From NCBI GenBank assembly GCA_964575025.1, contig CAZNPV010000008.1, forward strand, positions 1-64,000: a stretch of 64,000 nt of DNA. The letters are read 5' to 3'. Source of the stretch: JABMQB01 sp964575025. GTDB lineage: Bacteria > Bacteroidota > Bacteroidia > Bacteroidales > Prolixibacteraceae. The translations under genes were made by a program, and so were the position numbers. Of this stretch, positions 6,022-15,084 are shown in pieces. Every line of letters starts with the position of its first letter. Within the stretch, counting starts at the first letter, position 1. The notes below the pieces were generated by a model that was not told the origin of the DNA, did not search any database, and saw nothing but the letters and a program-made list of their open reading frames with translations.

Positions 6022-7974
6022 ATGACAACAAATAACAATAGCACTATAATGGAAGGGTCCCGAAGTTCAATGGATATCCGCGCTTTCCTGGACCAGGACC
6101 AAAAGAAAGACCTGTTGCGTCTTTTAACCGCTGGCAGCGTTGACGACGGCAAATCAACCCTCATCGGGCGATTGATGTTCGACAGCAAGATGCTATATGA
6201 AGATCAGCTTTCGGCTTTGGAACGCGACAGCAAGCGCATGGGACATGCCGGCGAGGATATCGATTACGCTCTGCTGCTCGACGGGCTGAAAGCTGAACGT
6301 GAACAAGGCATCACCATCGATGTGGCCTACCGCTACTTCTCCACAGCAAAACGAAAATTCATCATTGCCGATACCCCCGGCCATGAACAGTACACACGAA
6401 ATATGATCACTGGAGGATCCACAGCCAATCTGGCCATCATCCTGATTGATGCCACCAAAGGGGTAATCACCCAGACCAAACGGCACACCTTCCTGGTTTC
6501 CCTGCTGGGAATCCAACATGTGGTTCTGGCTGTAAACAAAATGGATCTGGTGGGCTACAGCCCGAAAGTGTTTGATGACATTTGTGCCGATTACAAAGAG
6601 TTTGTCACCCAACTGGGTATTCCGGATGTTAACTTTATTCCGCTTTCGGCATTAAAGGGTGACAATGTGGTAGACATCTCAGATAAAACCCCCTGGTATC
6701 ATGGCAAAAGTATGCTTGAGTTTCTGGAAACCGTACATGTAAGCAGCGACCGTAACTACGACGATTTCCGGTTTCCCGTGCAGTACGTGCTTCGTCCCGA
6801 CCGCTATTTCCGGGGTTTTTCGGGAAGAATTGCTTCAGGTATAGTACGTCCCGGTGATAAAGTAATGGCTTTGCCTTCACGAAAAATATCCAGCGTAAAA
6901 GCCATCCCAACCTATGATGGCAATCTTGAAAAAGCCTTCCCTCCGCAATCGGTGACCCTCGAACTGGAAGATGAAATCGACATCTCACGGGGTGAAATGC
7001 TGGTAACTCCTGATAACCTGCCCCGCATGGAACGCCACTTTGAGGCTATGCTGGTGTGGATGGACGAAGAAGCTTTGGACACTTCCACCCAGTTTTTCCT
7101 GAAACAAAACACCAACACCACACGCGCCCGCATCGACATGCTGCGCTACAAGGTAGATGTGAACACCCTCGAAAAATCGGAAGTGAAGAAACTGGAACTC
7201 AACGAAATCGGCCGGGCTGTTTTTACTACCGCTAAAACTCTCTTTTTCGATCCCTATAAAAAGAATAAAAACACCGGATCTTTTATCCTGATTCACCCGG
7301 TAACCAATAACACAGTAGCCGTGGGAATGATCATCGATAAAATGAGCTCCGATGAACTTCCCGCCCGGATTACCGATACGGAAAAAGAAAAAATAGAAAA
7401 CGGCATTGGATTGATCCAACACAGCGAATACACGAAAAGGTACAACCAGAAAGGGGAAACCATCTGGATTACCGGCCTGCATGGTTCAGGGAAAAACCTC
7501 CTGGCTTTCAGTCTTGAAAAACGGTTGTTCCAGCTGGGAGCTACCGTTGTGCTGCTGGATGGAAGTACCATACGATCGGGCCTTTCACGCGAACTTGACT
7601 TCTCTTCCACTGACCGGGCAGAACATTTGCGCCGGGTAGCCCATATCGCCAAAATACTCAACGACCAGGGAATCATTACCATCTGTTCGTTTATTTCGCC
7701 AAACGAAGATATTCGCAGGCAGTGTGCACAAATCATCGGAGAAGAACGTTTCCACCTCATCCATATGGATGCAACGTTGGATTACTGTACCCGGAACAAA
7801 CCAGAATTGTACAGGAAAGCGAAGGAAGGATTGCTGAAACATATGCCGGGAGTGGATGAAGAATTTGAGTCTCCGGGGAATCCTGCGTTAATATTGACTC
7901 CAAAACCTAACGAACAAAACACTGAACGAATCATTGAATATCTTGCGGAAAAGAAAATTTTTCCGGTCAAATAA
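6022..7974 (+). CDS. cysN: sulfate adenylyltransferase subunit 1 fused to a degenerate APS-kinase-like domain
   Basis: This 650-residue CysN-CysC fusion (NodQ-like layout). Residues 25-465 are the GTPase: G1 GSVDDGKST at 38-46, DTPGHEQYTRNM at 117-128, NKMD at 172-175, then EF-Tu-like beta-barrel domains. It drives ATP sulfurylation by CysD. Residues 480-650 are homologous to APS kinase, which makes PAPS, but key residues are changed. The P-loop is GLHGSGKN (485-492), with Asn where Ser/Thr should bind Mg-ATP, and LDGD is LDGS (512-515). The second domain is therefore probably weak, inactive or regulatory. The epimerase gene follows after 29 bases on the same strand. Confidence 0.93.
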   Translation: MTTNNNSTIMEGSRSSMDIRAFLDQDQKKDLLRLLTAGSVDDGKSTLIGRLMFDSKMLYEDQLSALERDSKRMGHAGEDIDYALLLDGLKAEREQGITIDVAYRYFSTAKRKFIIADTPGHEQYTRNMITGGSTANLAIILIDATKGVITQTKRHTFLVSLLGIQHVVLAVNKMDLVGYSPKVFDDICADYKEFVTQLGIPDVNFIPLSALKGDNVVDISDKTPWYHGKSMLEFLETVHVSSDRNYDDFRFPVQYVLRPDRYFRGFSGRIASGIVRPGDKVMALPSRKISSVKAIPTYDGNLEKAFPPQSVTLELEDEIDISRGEMLVTPDNLPRMERHFEAMLVWMDEEALDTSTQFFLKQNTNTTRARIDMLRYKVDVNTLEKSEVKKLELNEIGRAVFTTAKTLFFDPYKKNKNTGSFILIHPVTNNTVAVGMIIDKMSSDELPARITDTEKEKIENGIGLIQHSEYTKRYNQKGETIWITGLHGSGKNLLAFSLEKRLFQLGATVVLLDGSTIRSGLSRELDFSSTDRAEHLRRVAHIAKILNDQGIITICSFISPNEDIRRQCAQIIGEERFHLIHMDATLDYCTRNKPELYRKAKEGLLKHMPGVDEEFESPGNPALILTPKPNEQNTERIIEYLAEKKIFPVK

Positions 7975-8003
7975 AACAGCATCGTCAAATACCCGCTAAT
8001 AAG

Positions 8004-9029
8004 ATGAGAAAAACAGAAAAAATACTTATAACCGGCACAGCCGGATTTATCGGGTTCCACATGACAAAAAACCTGGTTGAGCAGGGATATGAAGTGGTGG
8101 GCATCGACAACATCAACGGATATTACGATACCCGGCTGAAATATGCACGGCTCAGGGAAACCGGCATATCTGAAGAAGCAAAGCACTGGGGCAGGACAGT
8201 CCGGAGTTCTATGTATCCAAATTACAAATTTCTCCGCATAAACCTGGAGGACTCCGGGAACATCTTTAATCTCTTCAGGAGGGAGAAATTCGACAAAGTC
8301 TGTAACCTGGCAGCTCAGGCGGGTGTCCGTTACAGCATCGAAAATCCCCTTGCTTACATCGACAGCAATATTGTAGGATTCATGCACATTCTTGAAGCTT
8401 GCCGCCGGCATAAGGTCCGGCACCTCGTGTATGCCAGTTCGTCAAGTGTGTATGGCGACAGCGATAAAATGCCGCTGTCGGTTGACGACCGGGTGGACAA
8501 TCCCATCAGCCTGTATGCGGCCACAAAAAAAAGCAATGAGCTGATGGCCCATACTTACAGCCACCTCTATAAGTTACCTACAACCGGATTGCGCTTTTTT
8601 ACGGTGTATGGCCCCTGGGGACGCCCTGATATGGCTTACTTCCTCTTTACAAAAGCAATCCTCGAAAGACAGCCAATCAAGGTATTTAACAACGGTGAAA
8701 TGTACCGCGATTTTACCTACATCGACGATATTATAAAAGGAGTGTCACTGGTTATGAACAATCCACCCGGTGATCAACCCCCTTATAAAATTTTTAATAT
8801 CGGGAATGCCAATCCGGTGAAACTGCAACATTTTATTGAAGCCATCGAAAAGGCACTAAACAGAAAAGCAAAAAAAAGATACCTGCCTGTTCAGCCGGGG
8901 GATGTACTGAAAACATTCGCCGATGTAAGCAGACTGGCCGAGGAAGTGGGGTACCGCCCCAACACGCCGGTAACAAAAGGAGTAACGAAGTTTGTGGAAT
9001 GGTTTAAAGAATTTTATGCCCATCCGTAA
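8004..9029 (+). CDS. UDP-glucuronate 4-epimerase-like NAD-dependent epimerase
   Basis: This 341-residue extended short-chain dehydrogenase/reductase. The NAD-binding GTAGFIGFHM is at 11-20, the catalytic SSS at 145-147, and YAATK at 171-175 gives the Tyr-xxx-Lys pair. The segments YDTRLKYARL and FFTVYGPWGRPDMA are characteristic of the family that converts UDP-glucuronate to UDP-galacturonate. It is cytoplasmic and supplies acidic sugars for capsule or LPS. Its place directly behind cysNC hints that activated sulfate and uronic acids may feed the same surface polysaccharide, but no sulfotransferase gene is present here. Confidence 0.88.
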   Translation: MRKTEKILITGTAGFIGFHMTKNLVEQGYEVVGIDNINGYYDTRLKYARLRETGISEEAKHWGRTVRSSMYPNYKFLRINLEDSGNIFNLFRREKFDKVCNLAAQAGVRYSIENPLAYIDSNIVGFMHILEACRRHKVRHLVYASSSSVYGDSDKMPLSVDDRVDNPISLYAATKKSNELMAHTYSHLYKLPTTGLRFFTVYGPWGRPDMAYFLFTKAILERQPIKVFNNGEMYRDFTYIDDIIKGVSLVMNNPPGDQPPYKIFNIGNANPVKLQHFIEAIEKALNRKAKKRYLPVQPGDVLKTFADVSRLAEEVGYRPNTPVTKGVTKFVEWFKEFYAHP

Positions 9030-9112
9030 GAATTCTGCACACCCGAATTCTGTTTTGAAAATTCTTCCGATTATCGTATTATTGTATAATAATTAGTCCC
9101 CTTTTATACAGA

Positions 9113-9727
9113 ATGATACGAGGTGAAACCATAAAACAAACACACGCCAGCCTGAAAAAATACCCTACCATCGGAGCATGCGGACTTGACTGCGGATTAT
9201 GTCCGAGATTCTACACCAAAGGATCCTCCAGATGCCCCGGATGTGCCGGTCCAGGCTTCTTTGATAAACATCCATCCTGTTCTTTCATAACATGTTGTAT
9301 AAAAAAAAGAAACCTTGAAGCTTGTGGTGAATGTCCGGAGTTTCCATGTGGTAAATTCAAAGATGAGGATGAATACCAACAGATGAAGGAATCATCTTCC
9401 TATCCAACGCCTAAAAAAATGATGCCCAACCTCTATTCGATTAAAGAACAAGGAATCAAAAATTTCATCAACGGACAGAAAAAACGCATTACACTGCTTC
9501 AAACACTGATAGAATATTTTGATGAGGGTAGATCGAGGAACTTTTTCTGTAAAGCTACTGCATTACTTGACGTAAATATTCTTGAGGAATGCATAAATAA
9601 AGCCACCCAAAAAATAAAATCAGATGATATCAAAACGGAAGAAACCAAAATAAAAGCCAGAATTATCAAGGAAGCTCTTAACGAAGTGGCTTTGCAACAG
9701 GGAATCCATATTCTTCAAAAAAAATAA
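9113..9727 (+). CDS. DUF3795 cysteine-rich protein
   Basis: This 204-residue protein has a Cys-rich first half: GACGLDCGLCPRFY (21-34), then CPGCAG, CSFITCC, and ACGECPEFPCGKF. This is the DUF3795 signature, a small putative metal-binding (Zn or Fe-S) module of unknown function common in anaerobes. The second half is alpha-helical and charged, with Lys-rich stretches. No signal peptide or membrane segment is visible, so it is probably cytoplasmic. The next gene follows 23 bases later on the same strand; nothing ties it functionally to its neighbours. Confidence 0.8.
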   Translation: MIRGETIKQTHASLKKYPTIGACGLDCGLCPRFYTKGSSRCPGCAGPGFFDKHPSCSFITCCIKKRNLEACGECPEFPCGKFKDEDEYQQMKESSSYPTPKKMMPNLYSIKEQGIKNFINGQKKRITLLQTLIEYFDEGRSRNFFCKATALLDVNILEECINKATQKIKSDDIKTEETKIKARIIKEALNEVALQQGIHILQKK

Positions 9728-9750
9728 TACCTAACTTAAAAATAAGGGAT

Positions 9751-10026
9751 ATGAAAAACAGGATTTTGCTTTTTGTTATTGGCATTCTGGGACTTATATG
9801 TTTTGTTGGATGTGCCACCCAGACGGTTGAGAATGTTGTGGATCCTCCGGGTTTTTTGCACGGTCTTCTGCATGGATTCATCCTACTTTTCAGCTTTATA
9901 GGCAGTCTTTTCACGGATCACACCATTTATGCTTTTCCGAACACCGGAGGATGGTATAACTTTGGATTTCTGTTGGGTGTGATGCTATTCTTTGGAGGCG
10001 GAGGCGCCGGAGCTAAACGAAAATAA
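9751..10026 (+). CDS. small membrane lipoprotein, unknown function
   Basis: This 91-residue protein has an N-terminal hydrophobic stretch ending in a lipobox (FVGC, Cys21), two further hydrophobic segments (about 36-55 and 70-83), and a Gly-rich end (FGGGGAGAKRK). Similar short lipoproteins with HGFI and GWYNFGFLLG motifs occur in many bacteria without a known function; I recognise the pattern but not a name. It converges on the minus-strand repeat protein, with 22 bases between the two stop codons. Confidence 0.7.
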   Translation: MKNRILLFVIGILGLICFVGCATQTVENVVDPPGFLHGLLHGFILLFSFIGSLFTDHTIYAFPNTGGWYNFGFLLGVMLFFGGGGAGAKRK

Positions 10027-10048
10027 GGAGATCCGGATCATCGCGATC

Positions 10049-11725
10049 CTATGGCTCCGGTTTTTCGCCTTCTGAGTTTCCGGTAAGGTGTTCACTGATC
10101 TTACGGATCTGTTCTTTGGGATACGTTTCTGAAGAATTCGTTTCCTGTGCCCTGAGGTAATAATACCTGGCCACACTGTAGGCCTGTGATTCAAAGGCTC
10201 TATCTGCTTGGTCTATAAACGATTGGTATTCCCGACGATTCTCCAGGTTTTGTATTTTTTCCAGTTTTTCTGCGATCAGGTCGATCTGCATCTTCGGATA
10301 TTTTTTCTGTGGACTGACTGTAAGGGCCCTGTTGTAATACCCTCGGGCTATAGCCAGTTGGCCCTGCGTAAGTGCTGTATCCGCCCTGTCAATATAGTTC
10401 TGGTATTCATGGACTTTCCGGTCAGATAAACGGGCCCCGATCAACTTCTGAATATCACGGATTTTCCTCTGTGGATAGGATTCTTCAGGCCTTACCTCCA
10501 ATGCTTTGTAATAATAAAACCGGGCGATATTGTATTCTTCTTCGGTAAAGGCACGATCGGCCTGTCCGATAAAACCGATATACATATCTTCGATCCATAA
10601 TTCTTCCTGTGCCGAAACGGCTTGCTGACCATCCCTATCGGGCTGTTCCGAACGGAAAGTCCCGTTGGTTGGTTCTATACGATCCTTGTCAGGCTTCGAC
10701 CTCCGATCCTCTTCGTATGTATGATTTGCCTCTTCCGGTCCATCGATATCTGTTAACCGACCGGCCTCAGCCGGCAAATTTTCATGGTTGGCCTTCAGTT
10801 CCTGTGAAGCAATAATTGAATCCGTCTCCTGCAATCTGATCGCTGCATGCGAATTGTCTTCCTTGATATGGATTGCCTGGTGGTACATTATTTGCGCCTG
10901 TTCATACGATCCTGCATCAAATGCTTCATCAGCGAGGCTGATGAGCTCCCGGGATTTCTCATCCCGTACCTGGTTAAGATCAACAGTTATCTGCAAAGCC
11001 AGCAACAGGTCATTGATCTCCGCTATCCGGTCCTGCGGAAAAGGCTCTTTGGGAAAAAGCCTGCTGGCAGCCATATAGCCCATCAGGGCTTCCGGGTAGT
11101 TGCCCTGCTGGTAATTCTCTCCAGCTTCCTGAATCCACCGGGTGTATTCCCGGCGCATCATGCGTAGTTCGGCATTGGTAAGTTTTATAAGCTCTTCAGC
11201 TGTTTTTTCAACCTGTTCGGAACGCCATACGGCATTATCGATCTGTTCCTGAATTTGTGAATCGCTATAGAATACTTCAGAGATAAAATTATCTACACCC
11301 GGATCATAAAATATCCGGAGAATTGTATTTTCTGAAAAACGGTCATCAATCCCACGAATTTCTCTGAACAGGCTCTGTTCGATTACAAATGGCGGAAATT
11401 CCGGATTATCATTTAAAACATGTCGGGGAACAAAAGTTGAAATTTCAATTCTTTTGGAAAAACGGTCTTCTCCGGAGAGAACCAGTATATACTCATGGTT
11501 AAAAGAGAAAATGAGGTTAAATTTACCACTCTCATCAATGCCTGTTTTCTGTATCTCGCGTCCATCTTCAAATACCGTAGCAATGGCATTGTTTACCGGC
11601 CCTGATTCAGACACAATGTTTCCGGTCACAGGCAATCCCTGTTTATCCAGCTGGGCATACAAATCCGGTATCAGAAAAAACAGTATCCATACAGCAAATC
11701 CCCAATGTAGAACAATCCGGGTCAT
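10049..11725 (-). CDS. secreted repeat protein (SEL1/TPR-like), unknown function
   Basis: This 558-residue protein has an N-terminal signal peptide ending near residue 24 (LYAQ), then an Ig-like segment of about 90 residues resembling carboxypeptidase-regulatory modules (GNIVSESGPVNNAIATVF). After that come helical, TPR-like units. The last three are clear, about 48-50 residues each, each with a pattern of the type YxxxIDxADxAFxxxxYxxARxYYxxA followed by a YPxxQIxxI motif; two or three weaker units precede them. An acidic, low-complexity linker lies near residues 310-365. Likely periplasmic or outer-membrane associated, a scaffold for protein contacts. No function is assignable. Confidence 0.75.
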   Translation of the reverse strand: MTRIVLHWGFAVWILFFLIPDLYAQLDKQGLPVTGNIVSESGPVNNAIATVFEDGREIQKTGIDESGKFNLIFSFNHEYILVLSGEDRFSKRIEISTFVPRHVLNDNPEFPPFVIEQSLFREIRGIDDRFSENTILRIFYDPGVDNFISEVFYSDSQIQEQIDNAVWRSEQVEKTAEELIKLTNAELRMMRREYTRWIQEAGENYQQGNYPEALMGYMAASRLFPKEPFPQDRIAEINDLLLALQITVDLNQVRDEKSRELISLADEAFDAGSYEQAQIMYHQAIHIKEDNSHAAIRLQETDSIIASQELKANHENLPAEAGRLTDIDGPEEANHTYEEDRRSKPDKDRIEPTNGTFRSEQPDRDGQQAVSAQEELWIEDMYIGFIGQADRAFTEEEYNIARFYYYKALEVRPEESYPQRKIRDIQKLIGARLSDRKVHEYQNYIDRADTALTQGQLAIARGYYNRALTVSPQKKYPKMQIDLIAEKLEKIQNLENRREYQSFIDQADRAFESQAYSVARYYYLRAQETNSSETYPKEQIRKISEHLTGNSEGEKPEP

Positions 11726-11889
11726 CGTTTTTCCTCTCTTTTGCTAAAACGGGTCATTCCTTCAGAAATTATCTGTAAAGAATCATTCAGAATCCTTCTA
11801 AACCAATTTAGCGATCATAAATTACAGCAATTTTGATTATTATTGTGATTCAATGAAAGAAAACCTGCGCAATTTTTAAAAAAATCTTT

Positions 11890-13326
11890 ATGAAACGGGA
11901 ATCTAACCTTTTCGAGGCCCTTATTCCACTGATAATACTGATTGTTTTATTAAGCTTAAATGTAATATTTTTTGAAGACACTTTATCGGGACCGAATCAG
12001 ATAGCCCTGCTTCTGGCGGCTTCCCTTGCAGGGATCATTGCTTTACGGTTAGGTATTAAATGGAACAAAGTAAGGAAAAAGGTTGTGAGCACCATTGGTT
12101 CCGCGATGCCCTCCATCCTGATTTTGCTATTAATAGGTTCCCTTGCAGGCACATGGATGATCAGTGGGGTTGTACCGGTTATGATCTACTACGGACTGGA
12201 TCTGGTCAGTCCGAAGTTGTTTCTTTTCACTGCAGTGATTGTGGGAGCCATTGTCAGTGTTGCCACCGGAAGTTCCTGGTCGACCATTGCAACAATCGGG
12301 ATTGCTTTACTCGGAATTGGGAAGGCCATAGGCCTGAACGAAGCCATAGTCGCAGGAGCCATCATCAGCGGAGCCTATTTTGGAGATAAAATGTCGCCCC
12401 TGAGCGATACAACCAACCTGGCGCCGGCCATGGCCGGAACCGACCTTTTTACCCACATCAGGTATATGGCCCTCACTACAGGCCCAACCATTGTGATCAC
12501 ACTGATTATCTTTCTCTTTGTTGGGTTTAATTATCAATTTACCGATAATTCAATAAATGTTGTAACGGTACAGGCAGCCATTGACCAGGCTTTTAACACC
12601 TCCCCTCTTCTGTTTCTTGTTCCGGCAGCCCTGTTAACGATCATCATCTTAAAGATCCCGCCTATACCAGCCCTTATGGCAGGAACACTCCTCGGAGCAC
12701 TCTTTGCTATCATCTTCCAGCCCCAAATCATCCAGGAGGTTTCAGGCATTACTGAAAATTACAGAAAAGCAGCTTATATAACCGTTATGCAATCAATGTT
12801 CGGAGATATCAACCTGGTTACCCCCGATCCGGGTGTAAACGAACTGCTGAGTACTTCCGGTATGCGTGGAATGCTGGATACCATCTGGTTGATCCTTTCA
12901 GCCATGGTATTTGGCGGGATTATGGAAAGTGCCGGTTTGCTGAAACGTATTGTCCGCCCCATTATCCAGGTCGCAAAAAGTACTGGCAGCATTGTAGCTT
13001 CTACTGCCGTAACCTGTCTGTTCTTTAATACGACAGCATCCGACCAGTATATAGCGATTGTGGTACCCGGACGAATGTTCCGGAAAACCTTTGAGGACAA
13101 AGGACTAAAACCGGAAGTCTTGAGCCGGACCCTTGAAGACAGCGGAACAGTAACTTCGGTACTGATTCCCTGGAATACCTGCGGAGCCACACAGTCAAGA
13201 GTGCTGGGCGTACCTACCCTCGATTATCTGCCCTACTGCTTTTTTAACATTATCAGCCCTTTTATGACCATTGCTTTTGCTTATCTGAACATTAAAATAC
13301 ATAGGATTAACAACAAAAAGGAATAA
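11890..13326 (+). CDS. nhaC: NhaC-family Na+/H+ antiporter
   Basis: This 478-residue polytopic inner-membrane protein has about 11-12 hydrophobic segments and is typical of NhaC length. The family signatures SWSTIATIGIAL (about 131-142), SGAYFGDKMSPLSDTTNLAPA (about 160-180) and NTTASDQYIAIVVPGRMFR (about 380-398) are present. The expected role is export of sodium in exchange for protons, for pH and sodium homeostasis. Single gene with a 160-bp upstream gap holding no recognisable regulatory site. Confidence 0.93.
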   Translation: MKRESNLFEALIPLIILIVLLSLNVIFFEDTLSGPNQIALLLAASLAGIIALRLGIKWNKVRKKVVSTIGSAMPSILILLLIGSLAGTWMISGVVPVMIYYGLDLVSPKLFLFTAVIVGAIVSVATGSSWSTIATIGIALLGIGKAIGLNEAIVAGAIISGAYFGDKMSPLSDTTNLAPAMAGTDLFTHIRYMALTTGPTIVITLIIFLFVGFNYQFTDNSINVVTVQAAIDQAFNTSPLLFLVPAALLTIIILKIPPIPALMAGTLLGALFAIIFQPQIIQEVSGITENYRKAAYITVMQSMFGDINLVTPDPGVNELLSTSGMRGMLDTIWLILSAMVFGGIMESAGLLKRIVRPIIQVAKSTGSIVASTAVTCLFFNTTASDQYIAIVVPGRMFRKTFEDKGLKPEVLSRTLEDSGTVTSVLIPWNTCGATQSRVLGVPTLDYLPYCFFNIISPFMTIAFAYLNIKIHRINNKKE

Positions 13327-13350
13327 TAATATTTTAACAAAAGCACGTAC

Positions 13351-13358
13351 TATATTTG
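13351..13358 (+). promoter_or_regulatory. -7 promoter box for the sugar symporter
   Basis: TATATTTG matches TAnnTTTG exactly. A start here gives a leader of about 180 bases that contains the 15-bp inverted repeat at 13470-13509. Confidence 0.5.
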
Positions 13359-13469
13359 CAGTTCATACTACAATCCGGAATTATTTCACAGGGTACGTAA
13401 AAAAGTAAAATCAAAATCAAGCAATAGAACGTAAAATCTTTCTATTTTTAAACAAAATAAGAATGAGAG

Positions 13470-13509
13470 GGAACTCGCCCCGATCGATAAGCGCATCGGG
13501 GCGAGTTCC
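13470..13509. repeat. perfect 15-bp inverted repeat in the leader of the symporter gene
   Basis: GGAACTCGCCCCGAT (13470-13484) is perfectly complementary to ATCGGGGCGAGTTCC (13495-13509), with a ten-base loop. The stem is GC-rich while its flanks are AT-rich. No T run follows, so it is not a classic terminator. It ends 33 bases before the preferred ATG at 13543 and abuts an alternative ATG at 13510. It may be a leader control hairpin or an inserted palindromic repeat unit. Confidence 0.9.
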
Positions 13510-13542
13510 ATGAGTTACCTTAAAAATGATAAATTTAAACGA

Positions 13543-15009
13543 ATGAATACAACTACAGAAAAATTATCCGTAAGGGAAAAATTTGGTTACAGTTTAGGAG
13601 ACTTTGCTGCGAATCTGATTTTTCAGACCCTCATGACTTTTTTGGCATTCTTTTACACGGATGTATACCGGATTCCCCCTGGTGCAGCTTCAGCCATTAT
13701 ATTTGCCGGGGGGATGATCGGCGCCTTTTTCAATCCGGTCATGGGTGCTATTGCCGACCGGACCAACACGCGGTGGGGAAAATTCCGCCCCTGGATTTTG
13801 TGGACTGCCGTTCCCTTTGGTGTCATTGCCCTGCTGGCGTTCACTACACCAAAATTCGGGGACAACGGGAAAATTATTTACGCCCTGATTACCTACATTT
13901 TACTGGTTATTATTTATTCGGCCAACAACCTTCCCTATGCAGCATTAAGTGGGGTCATGACAGGGAACATGGCTGACCGCAACAGCCTTTCGTCCTATCG
14001 TTTCAATGCCGTTATGATTGCTCAGTTTATTGTTCAGGTTTTACTGCTTCCGTTGGTTATTATCCTTGGCGACGGCGACCGAACGGAAGGATTTAAAAAT
14101 ATTATAGGAATTTTTGCCATCGTTGGCATCATCTTCTTTATTATAACATTCTTAACAACCAAAGAGCGTATTGTTCCAAAACCGGAACAGAAATCTACGT
14201 TAAAAGAAGATCTGGGTGATTTGTTCAAAAACAAACCCTGGATTGTTATGTTAATCCTTACTGTTTTGATTTTTGTAACCCTGGCGTTAAAAAACGGGAT
14301 GTATGTCTATTATTTTGAAAACTTCCTAAGTGAGAAACATCTGGCTACATTTCTGGATAAAACTGGATTCAACGGAATAATCGACGGGCTGAACAGAGGT
14401 CTTACAGGGTTAGGTCTTCCCGGCTTCCGGTGGCCTGAGGATACACCAACCTCCGGATTTAGTTTTTTCAATGCTGTAGGGATCATTCTCATGATCGTAG
14501 GGATCAGCTTCTCCAAACGACTGGCAGATAAATTCGGGAAAAGAGACATTTTTAAAATAGGAATCTTCTTTGCCACGCTTCCCTTGCTGGCTTTTTATTT
14601 TTATTCACCTGAATCCATTGCCCTTGTTTACATCAGCCAGGTCATCCATGGTTTCGCTTATGGCCTCACAATTCCATTGCTGTGGGCTATGATTGCCGAT
14701 GTAGCTGATTATTCCGAATGGAAAAATAACCGACGGGCTACCGGCATCATTTTTTCAGCCATGATCTTCGGCTTAAAAATGGGACTTAGCATCGGGGGTG
14801 GACTGGTTGCAGGGATCCTGGCAGCTTACGGATATAATGAACAGCTGGTAACCCAGCCGGCTGAAACCCTTCAGGGAATTAAACTGGCGGTTAGTATCTT
14901 CCCGTCCATTACGTTCTTTATAAGCTTTGCCAGCCTCTTCTTTTATGAAATAAATAAACAAACAGAGATCCAGATTGAGAAAGAATTAATCACACGGAGG
15001 GATTCTTAA
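13543..15009 (+). CDS. MFS sugar:cation symporter, GPH (MelB/XynB-like) family
   Basis: This 488-residue permease (with start at 13543) belongs to the glycoside-pentoside-hexuronide:cation symporters. The signs are EKFGYSLGDFAANL at the N terminus, the D-rich ADRTNTRWGKFRPWIL loop between helices 2 and 3, and the RFNAVMIAQF and WAMIADVADYSEW segments. About 12 membrane helices are visible. An ATG at 13510 would add 11 residues; I prefer 13543 because the family usually starts a few residues before EKFGYS and the hairpin abuts 13510. Substrate unknown; it imports sugars or glycosides with Na+ or H+. Confidence 0.88.
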   Translation: MNTTTEKLSVREKFGYSLGDFAANLIFQTLMTFLAFFYTDVYRIPPGAASAIIFAGGMIGAFFNPVMGAIADRTNTRWGKFRPWILWTAVPFGVIALLAFTTPKFGDNGKIIYALITYILLVIIYSANNLPYAALSGVMTGNMADRNSLSSYRFNAVMIAQFIVQVLLLPLVIILGDGDRTEGFKNIIGIFAIVGIIFFIITFLTTKERIVPKPEQKSTLKEDLGDLFKNKPWIVMLILTVLIFVTLALKNGMYVYYFENFLSEKHLATFLDKTGFNGIIDGLNRGLTGLGLPGFRWPEDTPTSGFSFFNAVGIILMIVGISFSKRLADKFGKRDIFKIGIFFATLPLLAFYFYSPESIALVYISQVIHGFAYGLTIPLLWAMIADVADYSEWKNNRRATGIIFSAMIFGLKMGLSIGGGLVAGILAAYGYNEQLVTQPAETLQGIKLAVSIFPSITFFISFASLFFYEINKQTEIQIEKELITRRDS

Positions 15010-15084
15010 GTTGTTGGTATATTCAACTTTCGCATGATAAAAATGGTGGCATTCCTTCTCAAAGAAAGGGTGTCCCTGCCGGAA

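Noticed and set aside
10033..10065. Terminator between the convergent genes near 10.03 kb
   Set aside because: CCGG and GGATC/GATCC short pairings with TTTTT can be drawn, but the stem is discontinuous and overlaps coding sequence.
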